A DNA stretch of 64,000 nucleotides from JADJWR01 sp964610575 (GCA_964610575.1 CAZSYX010000007.1:1-64000), one strand, 5' to 3'. Numbered from the stretch's first letter, positions 25,501 to 37,603 are shown. Translations and numbers: made by a program. Notes: a model not told the origin generated them from the letters alone.

Positions 25501-26465
25501 GCCGGAATGCGGCTGGCGTCGAGCAGTCCCGGCGCGCGATTCTCGACCGCAATGCTTCCGGCAACGCGGTCCATCGCGGCGCTGGGGGTGAGCTTGCCCT
25601 TCACGGCGAGGTCGGCGATCGGCGCCGACGGATGCCAGGCGCGCGGGTCGATGCCGGCGAGATCAAGCGTCAGCGATCGCACGGCCGGCTTCTCGAAGCT
25701 GGCGACCACCGCCGAAGCGGTGCCGCTCCCGGCGCCGGACAGTTCACCGTCGATCGTCATCTCGACTAGCGAGCCGGCGACGCGCACCGCGGCGCCGATC
25801 GTCTTGTCCTGCACATGCGCCGCCACCTCGCCGCGGGCTTGCAGGGGGAACGGCCGCGACGCGCCGAGCTCGCCATCGACACGCGCGGTGTGGGCGCCGA
25901 AGGCCACCCGGCCGCCATCGACCCGATAGCCACTCGGCCCGGCGGTGGCGCGGCCCTCGATCGACTGCAGACTGAACTGCTTGCCGTCGACGATGACGGT
26001 CAGGCCGCCGAGCGCCACCCTGTCGGCGGACAGGAGCAGCGGCACGCCGATGTTCTGCAACGGGACTTGGTCGGTGACGACGTCGACGCGCAGCGAGGCC
26101 GCTTCCAGCGACTCGAGCTCCACGCGAAGCGGTTGCCAGTGCAGGTCGCGCAGCCGGGCGCGGACCGCCTTCGCTTCGACTGTCTTGTCCTTGATGGTCA
26201 CCTTCAGTTCGGCGAAGCCGAACTCCTCGGCCAGCGAACCGAAGGCGCCGTGGGTTTCGATCGTGACCGGCGCGAAGCGGTTGACGATCGCGAGAACGCT
26301 GTTCATGCCGTTGGTGGTGCCGATCAGCCATCCCACCGTAGCGACGAGCAGCGCCGCGACCAGGAGCAGGCTTGCCGAGGCTGTCGCCAGCGAACGCAAC
26401 AGCACCCTGCGTCGCGGCCTGGGCGCGGGCGGCGGGGCGGGCGGTGTCGGCTCGGGCGCTTCCAT
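22491..26465 (-). CDS. tamB: Translocation and assembly module inner-membrane protein TamB
   Basis: AsmA-like protein of about 1324 residues that spans the periplasm as a long beta-groove and is implicated in phospholipid transport to the outer membrane and in protein assembly with TamA. A cytoplasmic Pro/Arg-rich N-terminus precedes one membrane segment (about residues 27-47, VLLRSLATASASLLLVAALL). The long middle is repetitive beta-strand. The C-terminal TamB/DUF490 domain has the LQIARGRLNFQG and NPGLDILALR motifs and ends YSIAFD. The start at ATG 26465 lies one base past the tamA stop codon; longer extensions would overlap tamA. The size is close to E. coli TamB (1259). Confidence 0.93.
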   Translation of the reverse strand: MEAPEPTPPAPPPAPRPRRRVLLRSLATASASLLLVAALLVATVGWLIGTTNGMNSVLAIVNRFAPVTIETHGAFGSLAEEFGFAELKVTIKDKTVEAKAVRARLRDLHWQPLRVELESLEAASLRVDVVTDQVPLQNIGVPLLLSADRVALGGLTVIVDGKQFSLQSIEGRATAGPSGYRVDGGRVAFGAHTARVDGELGASRPFPLQARGEVAAHVQDKTIGAAVRVAGSLVEMTIDGELSGAGSGTASAVVASFEKPAVRSLTLDLAGIDPRAWHPSAPIADLAVKGKLTPSAAMDRVAGSIAVENRAPGLLDASRIPARSATAQVEIDATQLKFDRIAGQLLQGSVTGDYSVAFADGSWQTSARLSDVDPARLHGALQPLRIDGQMKARRTPEAISVTADLLNRGQPAAALTFDGRFTSKLATINSARLALGDGFATAAGTIELAGAYRADLQGSLQRFEPGRLVKGIDARFTGSVAVDGVLKPQPAGRVRFELADSRAWGRPLAAHGRIDVDAARRLDVDVDLAVRSARLVAKGGLGAPDRSLELMLDVPAVAELLPTSPKIPVAGSLTLSGTARGEWTAPEFQLRLAAKGLRYGDHSLASVGSEVRYGGGSDGAVHATANAAGYSYAPRPQATVQLLSLAVEGLLSKHAIRVQATADKTRSATVFADGGWRDDAWRGRVREAAVAPPLDLRLLTPADLTFSAHGLEFGPAQVAIQHVRFDDVRFRIDDSGIATQGRFSGLQPARYVVPVEGALAPIMAPTGERTPLTLRGEWDLKLIGEKADGRLLVERSGGDLYAGRGAESALGLTDTWLDARVTANHLQASTRIEATRGGGLGAHMEAWLENSADEGWRLAQQRPWLISGAFEMPTMDWLNALLSDNLRANVRLGGRLSSSVRIEGTPANPSATGRLAGSDLRVAWVEQGVRLENGRLLAHLQDDLIVLDELEFSGPPRVRPDDRRAAAAVPAGREGSVSATGRLRLGDFNGVIQVAARHLPMLQRPDRWVIASGGGNIEISAQHIQLNGAFAADAGFVGLTRSELPSLSNDVVVVRAGETAETRARRVSLGFDLGFDLGRAFYLSGRGINTRVEGTVRLRSAGRGAVTAVGSIEAVDGTYEGFGQRLQIARGRLNFQGAPENPGLDILALRTGLPVEVGLTITRTAAAPLVRMHSDPPMADAEALSWLVLGRAPDQSGGDNIALVTAAAGLLGGSSEGYGTRVARAVGVDEISIRSGNFGIASLLPARGVAGSLRSDEASAATVAGEIITIAKNINESLTLSYQQALSDASKFLQINYRLTRGLSVVVRGGTDTALDLVYSIAFD

Positions 26466-26466
26466 G

Positions 26467-28272
26467 TCAGAAGGCGATGGCGACGGAGAAATGCACACGC
26501 ACGCCGTTGGTGCGGTCCGCGTATGCCACATCGACCGCCAGTGGCCCGGCCAGCGTCCGGTAGCGGACACCGGCGCCGTAGCCGCGCGCCAGCGGTGTAC
26601 TGAACAGGTCGTCGCTGGCATCGCCGGCGTCGACGAACACGGCGGCTCCCCAGTTGTCCCAGAGCCAGCGCACGTACTCCGCCGAGAACACCGCCAGCAT
26701 GGTGCTGCCGGTGGTCGACGTGCCCGCCTTGCGGCCGAGGCTCTGGAATGCATAGCCGCGCACAGAGCCGACACCGCCGGTCCGGAACAGGAACTCGCTC
26801 GGCACGACGCGCGGATCGTCCACCGCCACGTAGCCGAGTTCGGTGCGCAGGATCAACTGGTCGCGCGGCGTCAGCGGCAGGTAGTACGCGTACCGTCCGT
26901 AACCGCGCAGGAAGCCGGTGCTCAGAAAGTTGGTCACGCTGCTGCGGCCGAGGCCGACCGTTCCGGACAGCGTCAGCAGCGTTCCTCGCGTCGGCATGGT
27001 GATCGAGTCGACGTCGCGCCGGGTCCAGGCGTAGGTGGTGGAGACGACGTCGTTGACCGTGTTCTCCTCCGGCGCGCCGCTGACCTCACGTCGCTCGTGC
27101 TGGAAGTTCAGAGCCAGCTGGGTGTCGTACGATGTGCTGCCGCTCTCGCGTCTATGGGTGCGCTGGGCGCCAATCGCCCAACGATTGGTGCTCACCCCCT
27201 CGTTGTCGGTCAGCTCGACCAGGGCGCCGACGGCGTCCTGCTCGCCGCCGGGCTTCGGCGGCAGGTAGACGTCGGCGTAGGCCGCCTGCCGTGTACGGTC
27301 GAGACTGACGCCGGACTGCAGCGAGTACGGGAAGCCGAACAGCGTCGCCTGGCGATAGGCGGCCTCGCCGCGCACGCCGATGTCAGTCGAGTAGCCGAGC
27401 GAAAACGACACGCGCTTCGACTTCGCCTCGCGGACCTCGACGAGCAGCGGCAGCTGGCCCCCCTCGCTGCGGGCCGGGTCGACGTCGACGATGACGGTGC
27501 CGAAGAATGGCGTTCGCTGCAGTCGGCGCTGGAACTCGAGCAGCTTGTCCGAATCGTAGGGTTCGCCGACGCGAAACGGATTGAAGCGCTCGATCAGTTC
27601 CTTGTCGTACCGCACCAGGCCGCGCACTTCGATCGGCCCCATCGTGTAGGCGGCGCCCGAGTCGACCTCGACGCGCAGGCGGGCGGTCGCCTCCTCCGCG
27701 GTGACCAGGGCGACCGAGTCCGCGATCCTGGCGGCGGCGAAGTCGCGCGAGCGGATCTGGTTCAGCAGCCGGCTCTTTGCCGCCGACCAGCGCGCATCGC
27801 GGAATGGCTGGCCCGCCGGCAGGTCCCAGCCCGCCTTGAGCTGCTCGACGCGCTCCGGCTGCGCCGCCAGCTCCCCCGTGAATTCCAGCACCACCTCGGT
27901 GATGAGCGTGCGTGGACCGAGGTCAAGTCGGACGACATAGCGGGCCAGGCCGCTGTCGTCGGTGCCGACCGTCACGACAGGGGCGAAGTAGCCCTCGGTG
28001 GCCAGGACATCGATCGTGTCGCTGCGCAGCCGGCGCAGCATCCGCTCATCGTCCTCGCGGTCGATCGACTCGTCGTCGGCCGCGTCGCGTATCAGCCGGT
28101 CGAGCAGGGCCGCGGTCTCGGCCGGCGGCTGCGTCGCCAGTTCGAAGCGGGCCAGTGGGGGGTTCGGGGCGCGAAGCAATGCGGCCGCGGACCTGGCAAA
28201 AGGGTCCTGAGCGGCATTGGCGACTCCCAGTGCGGCGAGTCCGACGACAAGCAGAATTCGAAGCCGAAGCAC
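26467..28272 (-). CDS. tamA: Translocation and assembly module outer-membrane protein TamA
   Basis: Omp85-family outer-membrane protein, 601 residues from GTG 28272. A signal peptide (LRLRILLVVGLAALGVANA) begins directly at this GTG; an upstream GTG at 28356 would add 28 polar residues before it and is disfavoured. Three POTRA-like repeats occupy roughly 60-270 (for example GPIEVRGLVRYDKELIERF), then a 16-strand beta-barrel with the RGYAFQSLG loop-6 type motif (VGSVRGYAF). The C-terminal residue is Phe, as needed for recognition by BAM. It is followed by tamB with one base between, and it is divergent from clpB. Confidence 0.9.
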   Translation of the reverse strand: MLRLRILLVVGLAALGVANAAQDPFARSAAALLRAPNPPLARFELATQPPAETAALLDRLIRDAADDESIDREDDERMLRRLRSDTIDVLATEGYFAPVVTVGTDDSGLARYVVRLDLGPRTLITEVVLEFTGELAAQPERVEQLKAGWDLPAGQPFRDARWSAAKSRLLNQIRSRDFAAARIADSVALVTAEEATARLRVEVDSGAAYTMGPIEVRGLVRYDKELIERFNPFRVGEPYDSDKLLEFQRRLQRTPFFGTVIVDVDPARSEGGQLPLLVEVREAKSKRVSFSLGYSTDIGVRGEAAYRQATLFGFPYSLQSGVSLDRTRQAAYADVYLPPKPGGEQDAVGALVELTDNEGVSTNRWAIGAQRTHRRESGSTSYDTQLALNFQHERREVSGAPEENTVNDVVSTTYAWTRRDVDSITMPTRGTLLTLSGTVGLGRSSVTNFLSTGFLRGYGRYAYYLPLTPRDQLILRTELGYVAVDDPRVVPSEFLFRTGGVGSVRGYAFQSLGRKAGTSTTGSTMLAVFSAEYVRWLWDNWGAAVFVDAGDASDDLFSTPLARGYGAGVRYRTLAGPLAVDVAYADRTNGVRVHFSVAIAF

Positions 28273-28329
28273 TGGGGGCGGCAGTCGGCGGGGCGAGGGA
28301 CCCGCATCGAGCCGACATTCTATCGAGGC

Positions 28330-28358
28330 GTTGAAATCCGCCGTGCGCAGCCTCACCT
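28330..28358 (+). promoter_or_regulatory. Heat-shock (sigma-32 type) promoter of clpB
   Basis: A GTTGAAA element (28330-28336), a 14-base spacer, and CCTCACCT (28351-28358) match the sigma-32 consensus CTTGAAA and CCCCATNT in 6 of 7 and 6 of 8 positions with allowed spacing. The transcript would start about 28365-28370, some 25-30 bases before the clpB ATG. It overlaps the upstream region of the divergent tamA. Confidence 0.6.
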
Positions 28359-28394
28359 ACGGACTGTTCCGTCATCCACGTGGAAGCACAGTCA

Positions 28395-30977
<2,583 letters not shown>

Positions 30978-30985
30978 GGCCAGAG

Positions 30986-31010
30986 CCCTTGTCCCGCTGT
31001 GGGATAGGGG
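30986..31010. terminator. Hairpin between convergent clpB and DUF2863 genes
   Basis: A 10-bp stem (CCCTTGTCCC with GGGATAGGGG, two G-T wobbles) around a 5-base loop, in the 72-base gap between convergent genes. It has no T-run on either side, so it is a weak terminator candidate that could act in both directions as a 3' end structure. Confidence 0.35.
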
Positions 31011-31049
31011 TAGGGCAGCGAGGGCCTTTCGCGCCCTGTCGCCGACTGG

Positions 31050-32231
31050 TCAGTGCAGCGGCGCGGCCGGCTGCTCCTCGACGTCCTCCGGCGGCTCGGC
31101 GTGCACGGCGTGGCCGGCCGGGTTGGGGAACATCGGGGCGCCGCAGTCGTCGCAGTACTCGAGCGGGAAGCGGTGCGCGTGCGCGGTGACCTTGTTGATG
31201 CCGAGGCGGCGCAGCGTGGCATCGATCTCCTCCTGCGCGCGCTCCTCCTCGTCGCCGAGCAGCGGCCAGACCACGCCTTCGATCACGCCGTCGTCGTTGC
31301 CGTCGGTGCCGATGCCGATGCGCATCTCCTCGACCCGCTTGTCCTCGAAGGCGGCGAAGGTGGCCTGCAGCGCGCTCGGCCCCATGTCGTAGGCGAGCTT
31401 CAGGTAGGACACCGCGGCCTCGAGAGAAAACTCGCGCAGCTCGCGGTCGGCCTGGCGCAGCGCGGCGTGGAAGGCGTTGGGGGCCAGCACGCGGTAACGG
31501 CAGCCGGTCATCAGCGGTGCCACCACGCCGCCGACCTGTTCGCGGAAGGCGGTCATCGCGGCCGTCTTGGCATCCGGATCGACGCCGGTCTCCTGCCAGT
31601 GATAAAGCGGTGCGCCCTGCGGCGCGATGATCGCGGCCAGCACGTAGCGCGTGTCGGCCAGCATCATCACCGGCTCGCGCAGGCTCTTGCCGTCGATCTT
31701 CATGCGCTTGCCGGCAATGCAGGCCTCGAACAGCTTCTGCGCGGCGTCGTAGACCTCGCCGAACGACTCCGGCAACTGGTCGATCGAGTACAGGTAGTCG
31801 GCCACGGCGATACGCGTGCCGCGCGCGGCCAGGTGGCCGGCGATCTGCGCGCCGATCGCCTCCACCAGCGACGAGGCAAGCGCGGTGGCCGGCAGGCGGT
31901 AGCGCGACCACGCCAGCAGAGGCACCGTGAGCAGCAGCGCGTCGTGCGGCTTGCCGTCGATCTCGACGGTGGCGCTCTCGGCGCAGGACTCCGCGAGATC
32001 GGCCAGGTCGTCGTAGGCACGCGCCTGCGTACGCGACAGGTCTTCCAGCGCTGCCTCGATGTCGTCGGCAAAGCCGCGCGCCAGTCGATCGTTGACCGAT
32101 TCGACCAGGCGCCGCTCCCACAAGCGGTCCTCGATGCGGCTGCCCGACTCGGAAAGCCGGCGCGCCAGCTTGGCCAGCGTGCTGGCCGAAGCGGAGGTGC
32201 GGGCGCGGGAAATGAGACGGTTGCGGCGCAT
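31050..32231 (-). CDS. DUF2863 family protein
   Basis: The 393-residue cytosolic protein resembles the DUF2863 family, found mainly in Burkholderiales; no function is established. A basic N-terminus (MRRNRLISRARTS) precedes helical segments and a C-terminal part with an acidic insert (GIGTDGNDDGVIEG) and CDDCGAP, a possible metal-binding cysteine pair. ATG 32231 is chosen because upstream in-frame codons overlap the 5'-nucleotidase gene and look non-coding. No signal peptide or membrane segment is seen. It lies 29 bases downstream of the 5'-nucleotidase gene on the same strand. Confidence 0.85.
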   Translation of the reverse strand: MRRNRLISRARTSASASTLAKLARRLSESGSRIEDRLWERRLVESVNDRLARGFADDIEAALEDLSRTQARAYDDLADLAESCAESATVEIDGKPHDALLLTVPLLAWSRYRLPATALASSLVEAIGAQIAGHLAARGTRIAVADYLYSIDQLPESFGEVYDAAQKLFEACIAGKRMKIDGKSLREPVMMLADTRYVLAAIIAPQGAPLYHWQETGVDPDAKTAAMTAFREQVGGVVAPLMTGCRYRVLAPNAFHAALRQADRELREFSLEAAVSYLKLAYDMGPSALQATFAAFEDKRVEEMRIGIGTDGNDDGVIEGVVWPLLGDEEERAQEEIDATLRRLGINKVTAHAHRFPLEYCDDCGAPMFPNPAGHAVHAEPPEDVEEQPAAPLH

Positions 32232-32260
32232 GACAGGCCCTTGCTTTGCGAGAGGGCGAA

Positions 32261-34030
32261 TTATCTCACCGGCGCTGCATTGCCTGCGCCGCTTCGCCTG
32301 ACGATGCGCTGCTTCGCTTCCACGGCGAGCGGACCTTGCGCCGACTGCTGCGACAGGTACTGCGCGAGCGCGTCGACATCGAGGGGGCCACCGCTGAGTT
32401 CGGTGCCCTCTAGGAACAGATGGAAGCGGTCGCCGCCGGCGGCCAGGAAGCTGTTCACCGTCACGCGATATGTCGCATCGCGCCGCCATGGCTGGCCGTC
32501 GATGGTGATCGACTCATCGATGACTCTTGCGCCGGCCGGGGCATCGTCGCGCCACGCATAGGCGAGAGTCGACGATGGCTGCAGGAAGTGCGGCCGCGCG
32601 CCGTTGCCGCGCCACTGCGATTCGAGCAGCGCCTTCAGTTGGCCGCCGGTCAGCGACATCGTCACCAGTGTGTTGCCGAACGGCTGCATGGTGAACACGT
32701 CGCCGAAGGTCACGGTGCCGCCGGGAACGCGAGGCCGCAGGTCGGTGCGGATCCCGCCGGTGTTGGTGAACGCGATCTGCGCGCCGTTGCCGCGCGTCGC
32801 CGCCAGGTGGGCATCGGCGATCAGCCGTCCGGCGGGACCGTCGCCTTGCTCCGCCGGCAGCCGCTCGAAGGCAGCGGCAATGCGGCCGACCGGCCGGTCG
32901 GCCAGCGGCGCAACGCGGCCGCGATAGTGATCGACGATGCCGGCGATCTGCGCGTCGGCCGGGTAGGGCGGGTAGGCTGCGTTCACGGCCCCGCCGGCGC
33001 CGAGTCCGTTGGCCACCGGCACATTGCGTGCGCGTGTCTGCTCTTGCGCCACCGCCCCGGTGGCGCGGTCGATCTGCAGGTCGACCACCGAAAGCAGTCG
33101 GCCGAACGAGGCCCCCTGGATCACCACGCGGCCGTCGATGCGGCAGTTGTAGGCGCGGTGCGTGTGCGCGCTGAGCACGACGTCGATGGCGGGATCGAGC
33201 GCGCGCACGATGCCGAAGATCGGTCCGCGCGGCTTGTCGCAGTCGTTGATGCCGCCGTCGGTATCGCCGCCTTCGTGCACCACCGCAACGATGGTGTTGA
33301 CGCCTTCGGCGCGCAGTTGGCGCGCGTAGCGGTTCAGCGCCGGCGCCTCGGCGGTGAAGCGCCAGCCGCGGATGCCGTCGGGCATGACGATGCCGGGTGT
33401 GGAGCGGGTGACCGCGCCGACGAAGCCGACTCGCACGCCGCCGATGTTCCTGACCACGAACGGCGGTAGCAGGGGCACGCCGGTGGCGGCGTCTTCGACG
33501 TTGGCCGCGATGAACGGAAAGCGCGCGCCGGCGTAAGTTCGATCTGCATTGGCGCAGCTGGCGGCGACGCCGCGCGGTTCGGTGGCGCAGCCGCCGGCGA
33601 CCAGCCGCCGAAGCTCGGCGACGCCGTGATCGAACTCATGATTGCCGGCGACGTTCAGGTCGAGGCCGAGCGCGTTCATCGCCTCGATCGTCGGCTCGTC
33701 GCGAAACAAGGCGCTGGCCAGCGGGGAGGCGCCGACCAGGTCACCGGTGGAGATCAGCACACTGGCCGGTTGCTCGGCGCGCAGCCGGCGCACCGCGCTC
33801 GCGAGGTGGGCGACACCGCCCGTGCGCAGCGCGATCCTCTGCGTCGGGTCGCGCGGGTCGGGCATCGTGATGGTGTTGTCGCCGGGTTCGAGATGGCCGT
33901 GCAGGTCGTTGAAGGCGATCAGGCGGACGGCGACGAGTTCGCGGGCCTGCAGCGGCAGCGCCAGCGCGAACGCAGTCGCGGCAAGCAGCAGCCAGCGCGG
34001 GGTGGAACGAAGTGAGGCTCTGGTCGGCAT
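32261..34030 (-). CDS. Exported 5'-nucleotidase/UshA-type metallophosphatase
   Basis: The protein has 589 residues with a signal peptide (WLLLAATAFALALPLQARE). The N-terminal calcineurin-like domain has FNDLHGHLEP, TGDLVGASP, GNHEFDHG, HEGGD and SAHTHR, which together form the two-metal site. The C-terminal 5'-nucleotidase domain has NTGGIRTDL and FGDVFTMQPFGNTL, the nucleotide-binding segments. It should hydrolyse nucleotides or UDP-sugars in the periplasm so that nucleosides can be taken up; a CNT-type nucleoside transporter is encoded at 40755-42035. Four cysteines in the middle (GGCATEP, SCANAD, NDCDKP, YNCRID) may form disulfides. Confidence 0.9.
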   Translation of the reverse strand: MPTRASLRSTPRWLLLAATAFALALPLQARELVAVRLIAFNDLHGHLEPGDNTITMPDPRDPTQRIALRTGGVAHLASAVRRLRAEQPASVLISTGDLVGASPLASALFRDEPTIEAMNALGLDLNVAGNHEFDHGVAELRRLVAGGCATEPRGVAASCANADRTYAGARFPFIAANVEDAATGVPLLPPFVVRNIGGVRVGFVGAVTRSTPGIVMPDGIRGWRFTAEAPALNRYARQLRAEGVNTIVAVVHEGGDTDGGINDCDKPRGPIFGIVRALDPAIDVVLSAHTHRAYNCRIDGRVVIQGASFGRLLSVVDLQIDRATGAVAQEQTRARNVPVANGLGAGGAVNAAYPPYPADAQIAGIVDHYRGRVAPLADRPVGRIAAAFERLPAEQGDGPAGRLIADAHLAATRGNGAQIAFTNTGGIRTDLRPRVPGGTVTFGDVFTMQPFGNTLVTMSLTGGQLKALLESQWRGNGARPHFLQPSSTLAYAWRDDAPAGARVIDESITIDGQPWRRDATYRVTVNSFLAAGGDRFHLFLEGTELSGGPLDVDALAQYLSQQSAQGPLAVEAKQRIVRRSGAGNAAPVR

Positions 34031-34127
34031 CGATTGAATTTGCGGCGGCGGCAGCGGGACGGGACGACCACGGCGTCGTCACGGACGCCGATTATCCGCG
34101 CGGCTCCTTTGAGATAAAGTCGCCGCC

Positions 34128-35387
34128 ATGACTGCAGCGACGATCGGAACAGCACGGGGGCAGGATGCCGAAGTGATCAGCCTGATCGGGCTGGCGCACG
34201 GCACGTCGCACTTCTTTCACCTGATGCTGCCGCCGCTGTTCCCGTGGCTGATGGCGGATTTTTCGCTGTCGTTCACGGAGGCCGGCTTCCTGATGACGGT
34301 GTTCTTCGTCGTCAGCGGCATCGGCCAGGCACTCGCCGGTTTCGTCGTCGATCGCATCGGTGCCCGCCCGGTGCTGATGTTCGGCATCGGCACGCTCGGC
34401 CTGTCCGGGCTGGTGCTGGCTGCCGCCGCGAGCTATCCCGGGCTGCTGGTCGCGGCGGCGGTGGCGGGCGTCGGCAATTCGATCTTCCATCCGGCCGACT
34501 TCACGCTGCTGAACCGGCGCGTGTCCGGTGCCCGTCTTGGCCATGCGTTTTCCGTGCACGGACTGTCGGGCAACCTCGGCTGGGCAGCCGGCTCGGTGGT
34601 GATGGCCGGCGTCGCTGCCGCGAGCGCGTGGCGCGATGCCGCCCTGGTCGCGGCATTGATTGGTTTTGCGGTGCTTGTGCTCCTGCTGCTGCGCCGTCGG
34701 GTGCTGGCTGACGGAGCCGAGGCCGCGGTTGTCGCGCCGGGAGAGGACGGGGCGAAACCGGCATCGGGAGCGCTGGCCTTCCTGCGCAGTGGTGCCGTCT
34801 GGCTCTGCTTTGCCTTCTTCCTGATCACGACGGGTGCGTTCGGCGTGCTGCAGAACTACGGCCCCGCGATCCTGCACAACGTCTACGCATTGGCGCTGCC
34901 GGTCGCCAGCATGGGACTCACCGCCTACCTGCTCGGCAGTGCGCTCGGCATGGTGGTCGGCGGTTTCGTCGGCGCGCGCTTCGACGACAGTGATTTCGTC
35001 ATTGCTCCTGCGCTGGCGGTGTCGGCCGCGACCGCATTGCTGCTTGCCTCGGGCTTGTCGCCGACGACCGTCATCCTGCCGCTGATGGGGCTGATCGGCT
35101 TCGGAGTCGGCGTGGCCGGACCGAGCCGCGATCTGCTGGTGCGGCGTGCGGCAACCGCGCAATTCGGGGCCGCGGCTTACGGGCGCGTCTACGGGTTCGT
35201 GTATTCGGGGCTCGATATCGGCCTGGCCATATCGCCGCTGGTCTTCGGGCCGCTGCTCGACGCCGGGAGCTACGGCGCGCCACTGATCGGCGTGGCCGTG
35301 CTGCAGGTGGCGGCGCTGCTGCTGGCGCTGGCCGTGGGCTCGGGCACGCGTCGGCTGCGTGCCACTCGTTCTGGAGCAAAGGCATGA
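34128..35387 (+). CDS. MFS transporter
   Basis: The 419-residue inner-membrane transporter has about 12 hydrophobic segments. The loop between TM2 and TM3 carries GFVVDRIGARPVLM, a variant of the MFS signature DRxGRR; HGLSGNLGWAAG and SIFHPADF resemble the fosmidomycin-resistance/oxalate-type branch. The substrate is unknown. The stop codon overlaps the ATG of the RraA-like gene (ATGA), so the two proteins are probably translated together, which suggests a shared substrate pathway. It is divergent from the 5'-nucleotidase gene; the 97-base gap has no confident promoter. Confidence 0.88.
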   Translation: MTAATIGTARGQDAEVISLIGLAHGTSHFFHLMLPPLFPWLMADFSLSFTEAGFLMTVFFVVSGIGQALAGFVVDRIGARPVLMFGIGTLGLSGLVLAAAASYPGLLVAAAVAGVGNSIFHPADFTLLNRRVSGARLGHAFSVHGLSGNLGWAAGSVVMAGVAAASAWRDAALVAALIGFAVLVLLLLRRRVLADGAEAAVVAPGEDGAKPASGALAFLRSGAVWLCFAFFLITTGAFGVLQNYGPAILHNVYALALPVASMGLTAYLLGSALGMVVGGFVGARFDDSDFVIAPALAVSAATALLLASGLSPTTVILPLMGLIGFGVGVAGPSRDLLVRRAATAQFGAAAYGRVYGFVYSGLDIGLAISPLVFGPLLDAGSYGAPLIGVAVLQVAALLLALAVGSGTRRLRATRSGAKA

Positions 35388-35887
35388 ACAATTTCCCTCC
35401 GACCGCCGATCTGTGCGATTCGAACGAGCGGCTCTTCGACAGCGGCGAACTGCAGGTGCTTGCACCCGGGTTGCTGTCCTTCGGCGCGCGCGAGCGCTTT
35501 TGCGGCACCGCGCGCACGATCAAGCTGTTCGAGGACAACTCGGTGCTGGCGCAGGCAGTGAAGGAACCCGGGGAAGGGCAGGTGCTGGTCGTCGACGCCG
35601 GTGGCAGCACGCGCTGCGCGGTGCTGGGCGGCAACCTCGCCGGTAATGCGGCGGATAGCGGCTGGGCCGGAGTGGTCGTGTTCGGTGCGGTGCGCGACGT
35701 CGAGGAGATCGACGGTTGCGCGATCGGTATACGGGCACTGGCGGTGACGCCGCGCCGCTCCGTCAAGCGCGGTGAAGGTCAGCGCGAGCTGGTCGTGTCC
35801 GTCTGCGGCGCACTGGTTCGGCCGGGCGACTGGATTTACGCCGATCGCGACGGCGTGCTCGTCTGCTCGTGCCCCTTGCATTCCTGA
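35384..35887 (+). CDS. RraA-like protein (putative 4-hydroxy-4-methyl-2-oxoglutarate aldolase)
   Basis: The 167-residue protein is of the RraA/HMG-aldolase fold. It has FEDNSVLAQAV, LVVDAGGSTRCAVLGGNLA, the GAVRDVEEI block with the metal-binding Asp, and the C-terminal PGDWIYADRDGVLV. The family contains true RraA, an inhibitor of RNase E, and metal-dependent aldolases for 4-hydroxy-4-methyl-2-oxoglutarate. The G...RD block retained here is compatible with both. Coupling to an MFS transporter favours a metabolic role; rne in the same window makes the regulator role also worth testing. Confidence 0.85.
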   Translation: MNNFPPTADLCDSNERLFDSGELQVLAPGLLSFGARERFCGTARTIKLFEDNSVLAQAVKEPGEGQVLVVDAGGSTRCAVLGGNLAGNAADSGWAGVVVFGAVRDVEEIDGCAIGIRALAVTPRRSVKRGEGQRELVVSVCGALVRPGDWIYADRDGVLVCSCPLHS

Positions 35888-36224
35888 CCGGTCGCGGCGC
35901 ACCCGCCTGGAGCGCCACCTACCGTGCCGCTGCCGCGGCGCGCTCACGCGTCTAGCTCGCGCCTCGTTTCATCCAGTCAAGGCGGTTTTCTTATCGTGAA
36001 AGCGCACTGCTGCTGCGCAGCAGGGCTCGTTTCATGACGCTCGATTTGATTGCGAATAGCGAAATGATGAGTATAAGCCATTGATAAAGCAATACATTAA
36101 TAAATGTCTTATATAAGATATTTGACTTGCCGCGTCGCAGATCGGGCCGTACGATTTCCTCCAATGCCGAGCCGGTAGGTTGCCGGCAGCAGCCTGACCC
36201 GAACCCTGTCGGAGGACCCGAAGA
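35888..36224 (+). other. Long aceA upstream region with an AT-rich core
   Basis: This 337-base gap has no supported gene. Bases 36030-36125 are strikingly AT-rich against the GC-rich background and contain the palindrome listed separately. Hexamers resembling -35 and -10 boxes (TTGATT 36046-36051, TATAAG 36072-36077; TTGACT 36122-36127, TACGAT 36150-36155) have spacings of 20 and 22, too long to call. The aceA ribosome site GGAGGA is at 36211-36216. Confidence 0.6.
36102..36123. promoter_or_regulatory. 22-base palindromic operator candidate upstream of aceA
   Basis: Perfect 12-base core TCTTATATAAGA (36107-36118), extended by AAAT and ATTT arms to 22 bases with a single mismatched pair. It is centred about 112 bases before the aceA ATG. 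From memory, similar TCTTATATAAGA elements occur before TCA-cycle genes of Burkholderiales; the binding protein is not known from this sequence. Confidence 0.6.
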
Positions 36225-37541
<1,317 letters not shown>

Positions 37542-37603
37542 TTTGTCGCCTGGCCGACACTTGCGCTGCGGTGCAGCTTGAACCCTGCTCCTTGCCTTCG
37601 TAT

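Noticed and set aside
36046..36155. Two sigma-70 promoters for aceA
   Set aside because: Hexamers look acceptable but spacings of 20 and 22 bases are outside the normal range.
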